In this document: one piece after another, positions 26,406 through 35,707 of the stretch | Numbering within the stretch: the stretch's first letter is position 1 | Layout of the letters: every line of letters starts with the position of its first letter | Assembly (NCBI RefSeq): GCF_022664435.1 | Contig: NZ_JAKREU010000001.1 | Location: forward strand, 248,001-312,000 | Direction of reading: 5' to 3' | DNA from: Sphingomonas panni | Lineage (GTDB): Bacteria > Pseudomonadota > Alphaproteobacteria > Sphingomonadales > Sphingomonadaceae | Length of the DNA stretch: 64,000 nucleotides | Program-made: the position numbers and the translations under genes | The notes under the pieces: model-generated | The model's input: only the letters and a program-made list of their open reading frames with translations | What the model was told of the DNA's origin: nothing | Databases searched by the model: none

Positions 26406-29081
26406 CTAGCCGCTGTTCCGCAGCGCAGTTGCTATCGCATTGATCGACAACAGGATTCCCTCGCCGATCCGCGCATCCGCCTCGCCTGCGCGATGCCGCT
26501 TGAGCAATTCGATCTGCAGCAGGTTCAGCGGCTCGATATAGGGCGTGCGCAGCCGGATCGACGCCTCCAGCGCCGGGCTCTTTTCGAGCAGCCGGGTCTG
26601 GCGCGTGACCGACAGCAACCCGTCATGCGTCGCCTGCCACCCGTCGCGGATGCGCCCGAAGATCGCCTCCGACAGCGCCTTGTCTTCGACCAGCCCGGCA
26701 TAGCGCGCCGCGACGTCCATGTCGGACTTGGCCAGCACCATCTCCATATTGGCCAGCGTCGCGGCGAACAGCGGCCAGGCGCTGGCCATCTCGCGCAGCA
26801 GCCCCTTGTCCTCGAACCCGGTCAGCGCCGCGCCGACGCCGTACCAGCCCGGCAGCATGATCCGCGCCTGTGCCCAGCTGAACACCCATGGGATCGCGCG
26901 CAGGTCCTCGATCGCGTCCGACTTCTTGCGGCTCGCCGGGCGCGATCCGATCTTGAGGCCGGCGATCTCGGCGATCGGCGTCGCCTGGCGGAAAAAGGTG
27001 GTGAACCCCTCGGTCCCGTAGACGAGGCCGCGATAGGTCTTGAACGCCGTGTCCGACAGCTTGTCCATCGCCGCGGCAAAGCGCGCCGCGTCGGTCGGGG
27101 ACAACAGCTCGGGTTCGAGGCTGGCAAGCAGCGTTGCCGACGTCATCGCCTCTAGGTTCGTCACCGCACTGTCGCGCGTGCCGTATTTGGCGGCGATCAC
27201 CTCGCCCTGTTCGGTGATGCGGATGCGGCCCTGCACCGTGTCGTGCGGCTGCGCCCGGATCGCGGCAAAGGACGATCCGCCGCCCCGGCCCACCGCACCG
27301 CCGCGCCCATGGAACAGCTGCATACCGATGCCGGCGTCCTCGAACACCGGCGCCAGCGCGGTCGATCCCTTCGACAGCTGCCACGTCGAGGTCAGATAGC
27401 CGCCGTCCTTGTTCGAATCGGAATAGCCGATCATCACTTCCTGATGGCCGCGCTGGCGGGCAATCGCGGCGACCTCGGGCAGCGCCAGCCACTTCGCCAT
27501 GATCTCCGGCGCGGCTTCCAGATCGGCGACCGTCTCGAACAGCGGGATCGCCATGATATGCGCCTGCGGGGTCTCGCCCGGCACATACAGGCCCGACTCC
27601 TTCAGCAGCAGATGGACCTCCAGCAGGTCCGACACCGACTGCGCCATCGACACGATGTAATGGCGGATGCACTCGCGACCATAGCGGGCATGGGCGGCGG
27701 CGGCTTCGCGCAGGATCGCCAGTTCGGACGCGGTCTGCTCCGAATAGTCGGCATAGGGGCTGACGAGCGGGCGCGGGCTTTCCAGCTCGCGCCGCAGCAG
27801 CGCGACCCGCGCCTCCTCGTCCAGCGCGACATAATCGTCCTCGACGCCCGCGACCTTCAAGAGTTCGGCGACGACGCTCTCATGGATCACGCTGTTCTGG
27901 CGCATGTCGAGCGTGGCGAGGTGGAAGCCGAACGTCTCCACCGCGCGGATCAGCCGGCCGAGCGCGCCGCCGGTCGACAGCGGGCCATTGCCCTCCTGCA
28001 CCAGCCCGCGCGCCAGCGTCGCCAGATCGGCGCGGAACGCGGCCGGATCGGCATAGGGTTCGCCGGTCAGGTTCCCCGGACGCGGTGCCGCCTTGCCGGT
28101 CAGCTTGCTGTACGTCGCGGCCAGCCGGGCATAGACGCCGCTGATCGCCCGGCGGAACGGTTCGTCGGCGCGGCTCGGGGCATTGTCGCCGCTCTTGTCG
28201 GCCAGCGCGGCGATCGCCTCGTCCACGGCGACATGCTCGGTCGAGATCGACAGCTCGGCGCCCAGGCTGTGGAGCTGGTCGAGATAATAGCCCAGCACCG
28301 CCTCGGCCGCCTTCGACAGGGCAAGGCGCATCGCATCGGCATCGACGAACGGGTTGCCGTCGCGGTCGCCGCCGATCCAGCTGCCGGGCTTCAGGAACGA
28401 TGGCGGCCGCTCGCCCAGCACCCGCTCCCACCGGGCATAGAGCGCGGGCAGCGTCGGCAGGAAGATATCGCGCAGATAGCTGAGCGCCGTCTCGACCTCG
28501 TCAGCAACGTACAGCCGCTCGCGCCGCAGCACGCGGGTCTGCCACAACAGCGCGATCTGGCGCAGGATTGCCTCGTCGACCCGGTCGCCCTCCGGCGTCT
28601 CGTCGCGGCCCTGATCCTTAAGGTGCAGCAGGTCGGCGATGCGGTTCTTGTGGTCGATCATCGACTTGCGCCGCACCTCGGTTGGGTGCGCGGTCAGCAC
28701 CGGCGCGATCAGGGCGCGGTCGAGCAGCGCACGCACCGCCTCCGCGCCGATCCCCTCGGCCTGCAGCTTTTCCAGCGCGGTCGCCACGTCCGCCCCCGGC
28801 TCGGCGGCGATGCCCTGCCGGTCCTCGGCGAGGTTCGCCAGCATCGAGAACAGCATGAACCCGCGTACGAACGCGATCGTGTCGTCGAGGCTGAGGCTGT
28901 CCAGCCCCAGATCGATCCCGTCGGCCCCCGCGACTCCGCGATGCCGGTCGACCGAGGTGGAGCGAATATGCTCGATCCGCTTGAACAGCGCCTCCCCGCC
29001 ATAGGTGCGGATGACATCGCCCAGCAGCCGGCCGAGGAAGCGGATGTCGGGATTGTTCGTGATGGGGGGCAGAGTCGTCAT
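26406..29081 (-). CDS. ppc: Phosphoenolpyruvate carboxylase
   Basis: An 891-aa PEP carboxylase (PEP + bicarbonate to oxaloacetate), an anaplerotic enzyme of the cytoplasm. Key motifs: LTAHPTEVRRKS (catalytic His), GGDRDGNPFV, GYSDSNKDGGYL, FHGRGGAVGRGGG and ITEQGEV. The C-terminus ends ATALRNSG, close to the usual -NTG. Complete. It is solitary; the divergent small gene at 29212 starts 131 bp upstream. Confidence 0.96.
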   Translation of the reverse strand: MTTLPPITNNPDIRFLGRLLGDVIRTYGGEALFKRIEHIRSTSVDRHRGVAGADGIDLGLDSLSLDDTIAFVRGFMLFSMLANLAEDRQGIAAEPGADVATALEKLQAEGIGAEAVRALLDRALIAPVLTAHPTEVRRKSMIDHKNRIADLLHLKDQGRDETPEGDRVDEAILRQIALLWQTRVLRRERLYVADEVETALSYLRDIFLPTLPALYARWERVLGERPPSFLKPGSWIGGDRDGNPFVDADAMRLALSKAAEAVLGYYLDQLHSLGAELSISTEHVAVDEAIAALADKSGDNAPSRADEPFRRAISGVYARLAATYSKLTGKAAPRPGNLTGEPYADPAAFRADLATLARGLVQEGNGPLSTGGALGRLIRAVETFGFHLATLDMRQNSVIHESVVAELLKVAGVEDDYVALDEEARVALLRRELESPRPLVSPYADYSEQTASELAILREAAAAHARYGRECIRHYIVSMAQSVSDLLEVHLLLKESGLYVPGETPQAHIMAIPLFETVADLEAAPEIMAKWLALPEVAAIARQRGHQEVMIGYSDSNKDGGYLTSTWQLSKGSTALAPVFEDAGIGMQLFHGRGGAVGRGGGSSFAAIRAQPHDTVQGRIRITEQGEVIAAKYGTRDSAVTNLEAMTSATLLASLEPELLSPTDAARFAAAMDKLSDTAFKTYRGLVYGTEGFTTFFRQATPIAEIAGLKIGSRPASRKKSDAIEDLRAIPWVFSWAQARIMLPGWYGVGAALTGFEDKGLLREMASAWPLFAATLANMEMVLAKSDMDVAARYAGLVEDKALSEAIFGRIRDGWQATHDGLLSVTRQTRLLEKSPALEASIRLRTPYIEPLNLLQIELLKRHRAGEADARIGEGILLSINAIATALRNSG

Positions 29082-29211
29082 GGTGACACTTGCTGCAATG
29101 CGGCAGGATTTCGGTCAAGGCACGATGTGGCGGGTGGCCTAAAGCCCTGCCATCGCGTACATCGCGCCGGCTGCATCCGTTTCGCGGCGGACCGTTCGAG
29201 GGAATTGACCG

Positions 29212-29655
29212 ATGCCGACGCCGATGACTGCCTGGTGGCAGATCTGGACCGATGCCGCACGCACCGGGCTGCAATTCTGGGAAACGATGGCCGCCTCCGC
29301 GGTGGTGATCGACCGGCGGATGCCGATGATCGATGCCGGGATGCGCAATCCCTTCACCGCGGATCACGTCGAACTGACCGGCATGGTCACCGAAAAGGCA
29401 CAGGCCTTTGCAAAAGCGGGCGATTCGCTTGCCACCGACATGGCGGCGATGCAGGGCCTGTGGTTTCAGGCGATGCAGGATGCCTGGTCGCTCGGCACCG
29501 CCGGGCGGATGCCATCGGCAACGCGCGTCGCGGCCAGCAGCGACCGCGCGATGCGGCTGGCGGCGGGAATGATCGGCGCCGGTGGCCGGGCACTCTCCCC
29601 GATCCATGCCAAGGCGACGGCCAATGCCAAGCGGCTGGGCGGCCCGAAGCGGTAG
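29212..29655 (+). CDS. Phasin-like hypothetical protein
   Basis: A 147-aa, Ala/Met-rich, helical protein (TMAASAVVIDRRMPMIDAG, EKAQAFAKAGDSLATDMAAMQGLWFQAMQDAW). GAGGGA lies ahead of the ATG. The composition and helix pattern look like the phasin family that coats polyhydroxyalkanoate granules, and sphingomonads make such granules, but no diagnostic motif is visible. No linked PHA gene is nearby. It is followed by a palindromic repeat that may end transcription. Confidence 0.6.
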   Translation: MPTPMTAWWQIWTDAARTGLQFWETMAASAVVIDRRMPMIDAGMRNPFTADHVELTGMVTEKAQAFAKAGDSLATDMAAMQGLWFQAMQDAWSLGTAGRMPSATRVAASSDRAMRLAAGMIGAGGRALSPIHAKATANAKRLGGPKR

Positions 29656-29661
29656 ACTTTT

Positions 29662-29756
29662 CGTCACTCCCGCGCAGGCGGGAGTCCATAGACGCCGTCG
29701 TCTCGATGGAGCCGGACCATCGGCGTGTATGGATTCCCGCCTGCGCGGGAATGACG
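29662..29756. repeat. Palindromic intergenic repeat, family D
   Basis: Arms CTCCCGCGCAGGCGGGAG and TTCCCGCCTGCGCGGGAA with CGTCA-type outer edges, about 95 bp in total. The only copy in this window; likely a REP/BIME member. Confidence 0.75.
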
Positions 29757-29888
29757 GACGGTTGCTACGGCACAACGCCTCGAAAAAGTCCGCAACCGCA
29801 CATTGAACCGTTCGCCGCGCGTAACGTTTAAGCGGTCAGACCTTCGTTCAGGACGACCCGCGCCATTCCTGCCGCCCGCCTTATTGCC

Positions 29889-30569
29889 CTATCGGCGCCA
29901 GTCCAGCACCGGCCAGCCCCGCCTGGCCGCCAGCGCCTTGAGCGGTGCATGGGCGTTGACCGGAAACGGCTCGTCCGCCCACTCGAACACCGGCGCGTCG
30001 GAAACATGGTCGCTATAGAATCGCACCGCCACGTCGCCCCGCGCGATACCGCGCTCGGCGGCCCAGGCCTCGATCGCGCGCAGCTTGGCCGCGCCATAGC
30101 AATTCTCGCCCTCGATCCGCGCCAGCACGTCGCCAGCTTCGCCCCGCGCCGTCTCGGTCGCGATCACCGCGTCGAAGCCCAGCAGCGCCGCGATCTCCTG
30201 CGCATAGAAACGATAGGAAGCGGTGGCGAGGACCAGCATCCGCCCTTCCGCCCGGTCCGCCTCGATCCGCGCCCGCGCCCCGTCGAGCAGGCCGGTCGCA
30301 ACCGTCGCGCGGGCAAAGGCGCGTGCCGTCTCGATCAACCGCGCATCGGGCACCGCGCGGCCCAGGACAAGACGATGGGTCATCTCCTTCAACCGGTCGC
30401 GACCGTAGAGCTTCAGCGCATAGCCCACGACCGCCATACCCGCGACCGGCAGCAGCCACAGCGCCCCCCTGCCCCGTTCCTTGAGCGCATGGCGCAGGAA
30501 CGGCGTCCACGTCGCGACGCGGGTGATGGTCTTGTCCATGTCATAGATGGCGAGATCGGGATGAGCCAT
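29889..30569 (-). CDS. HAD-superfamily IB phosphatase
   Basis: A 226-aa hydrolase of the HAD-IB (SerB/PSPase-like) group. Motif I YDMDKTIT (nucleophile Asp and acid/base Asp, with M between), motif II VLATASYRF, motif III Lys in GAAKLRAIEAW, and motif IV YSDHVSDAPVFEWAD. A hydrophobic stretch (LWLLPVAGMAVVGYAL) near residues 37-52 is typical of this subgroup. The ATG at 30569 is chosen so that motif I begins at about residue 8. Divergent from mlaE. The substrate is unknown; phosphoserine or a lipid-linked phosphate are possibilities. Confidence 0.85.
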   Translation of the reverse strand: MAHPDLAIYDMDKTITRVATWTPFLRHALKERGRGALWLLPVAGMAVVGYALKLYGRDRLKEMTHRLVLGRAVPDARLIETARAFARATVATGLLDGARARIEADRAEGRMLVLATASYRFYAQEIAALLGFDAVIATETARGEAGDVLARIEGENCYGAAKLRAIEAWAAERGIARGDVAVRFYSDHVSDAPVFEWADEPFPVNAHAPLKALAARRGWPVLDWRR

Positions 30570-30625
30570 GGCGTCCGCGCGTACCACCTTGCCGCGACGC
30601 CGCAAATCGCCGATGAGTGGCGGCG

Positions 30626-31735
30626 ATGAGCGCTTCCGCCGATTTTTCGCACGACCGGGCCGATGGCGGGGGCGTATTGCGCTTTACCGGCGACCTGTCG
30701 CTGGCCCATGTCGGCGACCTGCCCGAACGGCTGAACGCCGTCGACGGCGACGTTCGCCGCATCGACCTGTCGGGGGTCGAGCGGATCGATACGGTCGGCG
30801 CATGGCTGATCCACCGCTTCGCCCGCGACCGCGACGTCACCATTGACGGGCTGAACGACAATAGCCGCCACCTGTTCGATCAGGTCGTGGCCGCCGACGA
30901 CCCCGTCGTACGCAAGGACAAGCCGCTCAGCCCGCCGTTGCGCGTGCTGGAGGAGATCGGCGACGCGGTATCGGGCAGCGCGCGCCAATTGCTCGGCCTG
31001 CTCGGGTTCATGGGTGCGACCGTCATCGCGTTCGGCAACGTTTTGCGCCATCCGCGCCGCTTCCGCTTCAACGCCACGGTCCAGAGGTTCGAGGTCGTCG
31101 GCGTCGCCGCGCTCGGCATCATCGGGCTGATGAGCTTCCTGATCGGCATGGTCATCGCGCAACAGGGCGCGGTGCAGCTGCGGCAGTTCGGCGCGGAGGT
31201 CTTCACGATCAATCTGATCGGCCGCCTGACCTTTCGCGAACTGGGTGTGCTGATGACCGCGATCATGGTCGCGGGCCGCTCCGGCTCGGCATTCGCCGCA
31301 CAGCTCGGCACGATGAAGCTGACCGAAGAGATCGACGCGATGCGCACCATCGGCGTGTCGCCGATGGAGGCGCTGGTCCTGCCGCGGGTCATCGCCGCGA
31401 TCGTGATGATGCTGCTGCTGGGCTTCTACGCCTCGATCATAGCGATCATCGGTGGCGGTCTGCTCAGCTGGGCGCAGCTTGGCATTCCGCCGATCACCTT
31501 CGTCACCCGCATCCGCGAAGTCGTGCCGATCACCGACCTCTATATCGGCCTGATCAAGGCGCCGGTGTTCGGTGCGATCATCGGCATCGCCGGCTGCTTC
31601 CACGGGATGCAGGTCGAAAGCGACGCCGAACAGGTCGGCAGCCGCACGACGGCGGCGGTGGTGCAGGCGATCTTCCTCGTCATCGTCCTCGACGCCTTCT
31701 TCGCCATCTTCTTCGCATGGATCGGCTGGATATGA
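30626..31735 (+). CDS. mlaE: STAS-MlaE fusion ABC permease for retrograde lipid transport
   Basis: A 369-aa permease. The first about 90 residues are a STAS-like domain (LRFTGDLSLAHVGDLPERLNAV, RIDLSGVERIDTVGAWLI), the place taken by separate MlaB in E. coli. The rest is the MlaE permease with FLIGMVIAQQGAVQL, ELGVLMTAIMVAGRSGSAFAAQLGTMKLTEEIDAM and the C-terminal QAIFLVIVLDAFFAIFF. It belongs to the Mla/MCE system that moves phospholipids between outer and inner membranes. First gene of a four-gene operon; the start overlaps a GTG alternative at 30617. Confidence 0.9.
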   Translation: MSASADFSHDRADGGGVLRFTGDLSLAHVGDLPERLNAVDGDVRRIDLSGVERIDTVGAWLIHRFARDRDVTIDGLNDNSRHLFDQVVAADDPVVRKDKPLSPPLRVLEEIGDAVSGSARQLLGLLGFMGATVIAFGNVLRHPRRFRFNATVQRFEVVGVAALGIIGLMSFLIGMVIAQQGAVQLRQFGAEVFTINLIGRLTFRELGVLMTAIMVAGRSGSAFAAQLGTMKLTEEIDAMRTIGVSPMEALVLPRVIAAIVMMLLLGFYASIIAIIGGGLLSWAQLGIPPITFVTRIREVVPITDLYIGLIKAPVFGAIIGIAGCFHGMQVESDAEQVGSRTTAAVVQAIFLVIVLDAFFAIFFAWIGWI

Positions 31736-32583
31736 GCGACGACAACGACGCCATCATCCGCGTGCGCGGCCTGAAGAACCAGTTCGGCGATCAGGTCATC
31801 CACGAAAATCTCGACCTCGACGTGCGGCGGGGCGAAATCCTCGGCGTGGTCGGCGGGTCGGGCACCGGCAAGTCGGTGCTCATGCGCTCGATCATCGGGC
31901 TACAGACCCCCGCCGCCGGCACGATCGAGGTGTTCGGCGAGAACACGATCGGTCGCGAGGAAACCGAAGCGACCGAGATCCGCAAGAAATGGGGCGTGCT
32001 GTTCCAGGGCGGCGCGCTGTTCTCGACGCTCACCGTCGCCGAGAATGTGCAGGTCCCGCTGAAGGAATTCTACCCGAAGCTGAAGCCTGCCCTGCTGGAG
32101 GAGATCGCCGGCTACAAGGTCGTGATGACCGGCCTGCCCGCCAATGCCGGTCCGAAATATCCCTCGGAACTGTCGGGCGGCATGAAGAAGCGCGCCGGCC
32201 TCGCCCGTGCGCTGGCGCTCGACCCGCAATTGCTGTTCCTCGACGAACCGACCGCCGGCCTCGACCCGATCGGCGCGGCGGCGTTCGACGACCTCACCGC
32301 CTCGCTGCAGAAGACGCTGGGGCTGACCGTCTTCCTCATCACCCATGACCTCGACACGCTCCACGCCATCTGTGACCGGGTGGCGGTGCTGGCGGACAGG
32401 AAGGTCATCGCCGTCGGCACGATCGACGAACTTCTCGCGCTGGATCATCCCTGGATCCAGGAATATTTCAATGGACCCCGTGGCCGCGCCGCCACCGATG
32501 CGCAGGATCGCATCGCTCACGCGCAGGACCACAACCGCGATGCCGGCACCGATCCGGCCTCGCCGCAAGCCCAGAGGCGCTGA
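31732..32583 (+). CDS. mlaF: ABC ATPase of the Mla lipid transporter
   Basis: A 283-aa ATPase that drives MlaE. Walker A GGSGTGKSV (about 41-49), signature LSGGMKKRAGLARALAL, Walker B LLFLDEPTAGLDP and switch His in ITHDLDTL. The sequence GGMKKR is typical of MlaF. It begins in the ATGA overlap with mlaE and ends in the TGATG overlap with mlaD. The C-terminal tail after residue 245 (Gln/Ala/Asp-rich) is less conserved. Cytoplasmic side of the inner membrane. Confidence 0.93.
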   Translation: MSDDNDAIIRVRGLKNQFGDQVIHENLDLDVRRGEILGVVGGSGTGKSVLMRSIIGLQTPAAGTIEVFGENTIGREETEATEIRKKWGVLFQGGALFSTLTVAENVQVPLKEFYPKLKPALLEEIAGYKVVMTGLPANAGPKYPSELSGGMKKRAGLARALALDPQLLFLDEPTAGLDPIGAAAFDDLTASLQKTLGLTVFLITHDLDTLHAICDRVAVLADRKVIAVGTIDELLALDHPWIQEYFNGPRGRAATDAQDRIAHAQDHNRDAGTDPASPQAQRR

Positions 32584-33548
32584 TGGAAACCCGGTCGAAC
32601 CATGTCCTTGTCGGCGCGGTGGTGCTGATCCTGCTGACCATGCTGGCGCTGTTCACCGTGTGGCTCGCCCGCGTCGGCGGCGGCCATGAAAAGGAATATG
32701 ACGTCTTCTTCAAACAGGGCGTCGACGGCCTGGCCAAGGGGTCGCCGGTGTCCTTTTCCGGCGTTCCGGTGGGTCAGGTCGAGGATATCGCCCTGTGGCC
32801 CAAGGACCCGCAATTCGTCCGCGTCCGGTTGAAGGTGAAGGACGAAACCCCGGTCCTGCTCGGCACGACCGCGACGATCGTCGGCAGCTTCACCGGCGTA
32901 TCGACCATCACGCTCGACGGCGCGGTCAAGGGCGCACCGCCGATCGCCTGCCCCGAAGCGAACCCGGAACAGGTCTGCCCGATGGGCGTCCCCGTCATCC
33001 CGCCCAAGGCCGGCGGCGTCGCCGCATTGCTCAGCTCGGCGCCGCAGCTGCTCGAACGCGTGACCACGCTGACCGAACGGCTGGCCGACGTGCTGTCCGA
33101 CCGCAACCAGAACTCGATCGCCGCGATCCTGGAGAGCACCAACCGGCTGACCGACGCGCTGGCCGATCGCGGTCCCGAAATCGCCGCAACGCTTGCTGAA
33201 ACCCGCATCGCGATCCAGCGCGCAGGCGTCGCGTCGCAGCAGATCGGCGAACTGGCTGCGACCACCAACGGCGTGCTGGCGAACGACATCCAGCCGACGA
33301 TCCAGCAGCTCAACCGCACCATCGCCAGCGCGCAGAAGAGCGCGGACACGCTGAACGAGGCGATCGGCGATGCCAAGCCGGGGCTGCAGGCGTTCAGCAA
33401 GCAGACCATCCCACAGGTGAACCAGCTGGTCGGCGACCTGCGCGCGATGACGGGGGCACTCGCCTCGGTCGCGGAAAAGGTCGATCAAGGCGGCGCAACC
33501 GCGCTGGTCGGTCGCTCGAAGCTGCCCGACTATGACCCCAAGAAGTGA
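32583..33548 (+). CDS. mlaD: MCE-domain lipid-binding protein MlaD
   Basis: A 321-aa periplasmic protein anchored by one N-terminal membrane segment (residues about 8-29, VLVGAVVLILLTMLALFTVWLA), followed by the MCE domain (YDVFFKQGVDGLAKGSPVSFSGVPVGQVEDI, VGSFTGVSTITLDG). A long predicted coiled-coil/amphipathic tail follows (LAATTNGVLANDIQPTIQQL). Compared with short E. coli MlaD this is the longer alphaproteobacterial form. It holds phospholipid at the MlaE permease. The start shares one base with the mlaF stop. Confidence 0.92.
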   Translation: METRSNHVLVGAVVLILLTMLALFTVWLARVGGGHEKEYDVFFKQGVDGLAKGSPVSFSGVPVGQVEDIALWPKDPQFVRVRLKVKDETPVLLGTTATIVGSFTGVSTITLDGAVKGAPPIACPEANPEQVCPMGVPVIPPKAGGVAALLSSAPQLLERVTTLTERLADVLSDRNQNSIAAILESTNRLTDALADRGPEIAATLAETRIAIQRAGVASQQIGELAATTNGVLANDIQPTIQQLNRTIASAQKSADTLNEAIGDAKPGLQAFSKQTIPQVNQLVGDLRAMTGALASVAEKVDQGGATALVGRSKLPDYDPKK

Positions 33549-33570
33549 TGCGGAAAGAATGAGGGCCCCC

Positions 33571-34149
33571 ATGAAGAAGCTGTCGGTTCTCCTGCTCCTG
33601 CCGCTGGCGGCGTGCATCCGCTTCGGGGCGGAACCGCCCCCCGCCCTGCTGGTGCTGACCCCGGCCGCGCCGATCGCCGCCGGCCAGACGCAGGATTCGT
33701 CTGCCGCGCGCTCGATCACGGTGCAGGTGCCGGTGGTGCCGCAGGAACTGGCGGTGACCCGCGTGCCGGTCCAGTCCAGCCCGACGACCATCGCTTACGT
33801 GAAGGAAGCGCAATGGGTCGAACCGCCCGCGCGCCTCTTCGCGCGGCTGGTGTCGGACACGCTGACCTCGCGCGCGAACATGGTCGTGCTCAGCCCGCGG
33901 CAGGGCTTCACCGATCCCGGCGCGCAGCTGTCGGGCGAACTGCGCGAATTCGGCATCGATGCGACCCGCAACGAAGCAGTCGTCGTCTATGACGCCACCT
34001 TGCAGCGGGTGAACGCCACGACCTTCGAAAAGCGCCGTTTCGAGGCCCGCGTACCGGTGACCGCCATCGACGCCAACAGCGTCGGTCCGGCGATCAACCA
34101 GGCCGCCAATACCGTCGCCGCCGCCGTCGCCGACTGGGTCCGTCGCTGA
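33571..34149 (+). CDS. ABC-type transport auxiliary lipoprotein (PqiC/MlaA-associated family)
   Basis: A 192-aa lipoprotein. Signal and lipobox KLSVLLLLPLAACIRF (Cys at about 15), then ALLVLTPAAP and ARSITVQVPVVPQELAVTRVPVQSSPTTIAYVKEAQWVEPPARLFARLVSDTL. That WVEPP.RLF.RLLSD pattern belongs to the PqiC/YmbA-type ABC auxiliary component. It is the fourth gene of the mla operon and probably links the MCE protein to the outer membrane. The ATG at 33571 follows GAGG; another at 33559 is possible. Confidence 0.86.
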   Translation: MKKLSVLLLLPLAACIRFGAEPPPALLVLTPAAPIAAGQTQDSSAARSITVQVPVVPQELAVTRVPVQSSPTTIAYVKEAQWVEPPARLFARLVSDTLTSRANMVVLSPRQGFTDPGAQLSGELREFGIDATRNEAVVVYDATLQRVNATTFEKRRFEARVPVTAIDANSVGPAINQAANTVAAAVADWVRR

Positions 34150-34153
34150 TCTG

Positions 34154-34768
34154 ATGGCACTGCACAGCTGGCTGCTATTCGTCGCCGCCGTGGTCGTGCT
34201 GTGTGGCACGCCCGGACCGAACATGCTGCATGTCCTGACGCGCAGCGTTGCGCTGGGCTGGCGCGGTAGCCTGCCGGCGATGGCCGGGTGCCTGACCGCG
34301 CTGGTCGGGGTGTTGGCGGCATCGGCGGCGGGCCTTACCGCGCTGCTGACCGCCGTGCCCGGGCTGTTCGACGTCCTGCGCTATGCGGGTGCCGCCTATC
34401 TCGCCTGGCTCGGCTTTCGCGCCTGGACCGCCAAGGCGTCGCCGGCGGATGCGATGCCAACCGAGTTGCCCCGCGCGCACCTCTTCCGGGGCGGTTTCCT
34501 GGTCGGGATCAGCAATCCCAAGCTGCTGCTGTTCGCTAGTGCCTTCCTGCCGCAGTTCGTCGATCCGGCACGGGCACAGGCACCGCAGTTCGCGATCCTC
34601 GTCGCGACCTTCGCGCTGGTCGAATGCCTGTGGTACGCCGCCTATGCGTTGGGCGGCAGTTCGATCGCGCGCCACCTGACCCGCCCGCGCGTGCGCCGCT
34701 GGTTCGACCGAGCGACCGGGGGCATCTTCCTCGGATTCAGCGCCGCGCTGCTCGCCTCGCGCGCCTGA
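34154..34768 (+). CDS. LysE-family amino-acid exporter
   Basis: A 204-aa inner-membrane transporter with six predicted segments, opening GTPGPNMLHVLTRSVALGWRGSLPAMAG (the LysE/RhtB signature) and the cluster GGFLVGISNPKLLLFASAFLPQF. It sits 4 bp after the lipoprotein gene and may be transcribed with the mla operon. Members export lysine, arginine, homoserine, threonine or similar compounds; the substrate here is unknown. Confidence 0.88.
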   Translation: MALHSWLLFVAAVVVLCGTPGPNMLHVLTRSVALGWRGSLPAMAGCLTALVGVLAASAAGLTALLTAVPGLFDVLRYAGAAYLAWLGFRAWTAKASPADAMPTELPRAHLFRGGFLVGISNPKLLLFASAFLPQFVDPARAQAPQFAILVATFALVECLWYAAYALGGSSIARHLTRPRVRRWFDRATGGIFLGFSAALLASRA

Positions 34769-34771
34769 CCC

Positions 34772-35641
34772 TTACCGGACCGGCGCCTTACGCACCGGCG
34801 GCATCGCGTTGCACACATCGGCCCCGCCCGCCGGCACGGTGAAGAACGGCGGCTCACGATTTTCCCGCCCGCGCAGCCACGCGGCGAACCGCGCATTGTC
34901 CGCCGCCCGATACTGGTAATGCGGGCGCTGGGCCGCGGGCAGGTCACTGGCCAGCCGCACCGACAGGATCGGCGTCGGCACCTGCTCGGGCGCATAGAAG
35001 CCCATATTCCCCGTGCCGCGCGGCAGGGAGGACAGATATTCCATCCCCTCGACCACCCGTCCGACCAGCGCGATATTGCGGTCGAGGTGGCGCGGCGCAT
35101 GGCCGATCACCGTATAGAGTTCCGCCCCGCTGCCGGTGCTGGGGGCCATGTCGCGCCCGACCCCGACCATCGCATAGCAGTGGGTCAGCCACGCCCCCTT
35201 GCCGTCGCTCGCCACCGGCCAGCCATCGGCGCTATGCCCGCTCTTCGCCGCATAGGGATCGCTCCGCGCCATCCGCGTGACCGCATCATAGCGGATGCCG
35301 ACATATTCGGCGGGCGGATTGGCGACGACCCCGGCGGGCAGCGGCTTCTTCTCGGTCACGTCGCCCCATTGCGCGACATAATTGTCCTGCACGCGGTAGA
35401 CCGAGGTGCCGTCCCACCAATGCGCCCGCGCCAGCTTGCGCAGGTTATCCACATGCACCGGCGCATAGCGCGGTGCCAGCCGGATCACGACCCGCCGGTC
35501 ACCCGCCAGCGTCATCACCATCAGCTCGTCGTCGGGAATGGTCCGCCAATCGGACTCGACCGGATCGGCCGCCGTCGGCAGCGGCGCGACAGCAGGCGCA
35601 GCGGACTGCAACAGGGCGGCGATCAGCGAGACGAGGTTCAT
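34772..35641 (-). CDS. Exported cyclophilin-type peptidyl-prolyl isomerase
   Basis: A 289-aa exported cyclophilin-like protein (signal MNLVSLIAALLQSAAPAVA). The fold is visible as VVIRLAPRYAPVHVDNLRKLARAHWWDGTSVYRVQDNYVAQWGDVT, ..CYAMVGVGRDMAPSTGSGAELYTVIGHAPRHLDRNIALVGRVVEGMEYL. The active-site Arg of classic cyclophilins (FHR) is replaced by YRV, and an insertion of about 60 residues sits in the middle. It may aid folding of envelope proteins; some members lack isomerase activity. Convergent with lysE. The start at 35641 is the first Met followed by a signal peptide. Confidence 0.85.
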   Translation of the reverse strand: MNLVSLIAALLQSAAPAVAPLPTAADPVESDWRTIPDDELMVMTLAGDRRVVIRLAPRYAPVHVDNLRKLARAHWWDGTSVYRVQDNYVAQWGDVTEKKPLPAGVVANPPAEYVGIRYDAVTRMARSDPYAAKSGHSADGWPVASDGKGAWLTHCYAMVGVGRDMAPSTGSGAELYTVIGHAPRHLDRNIALVGRVVEGMEYLSSLPRGTGNMGFYAPEQVPTPILSVRLASDLPAAQRPHYQYRAADNARFAAWLRGRENREPPFFTVPAGGADVCNAMPPVRKAPVR

Positions 35642-35707
35642 GGCCGATATCGTCGCACGCTTGGCGCACATCCCGCAACTGCCGCTTGCACGAAACCCCG
35701 CCGCGCC

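Noticed and set aside
27243..29831. An 862-codon + strand frame opposite PEP carboxylase
   Set aside because: An antisense artefact of a GC-rich coding region; ppc motifs on the other strand are unmistakable.
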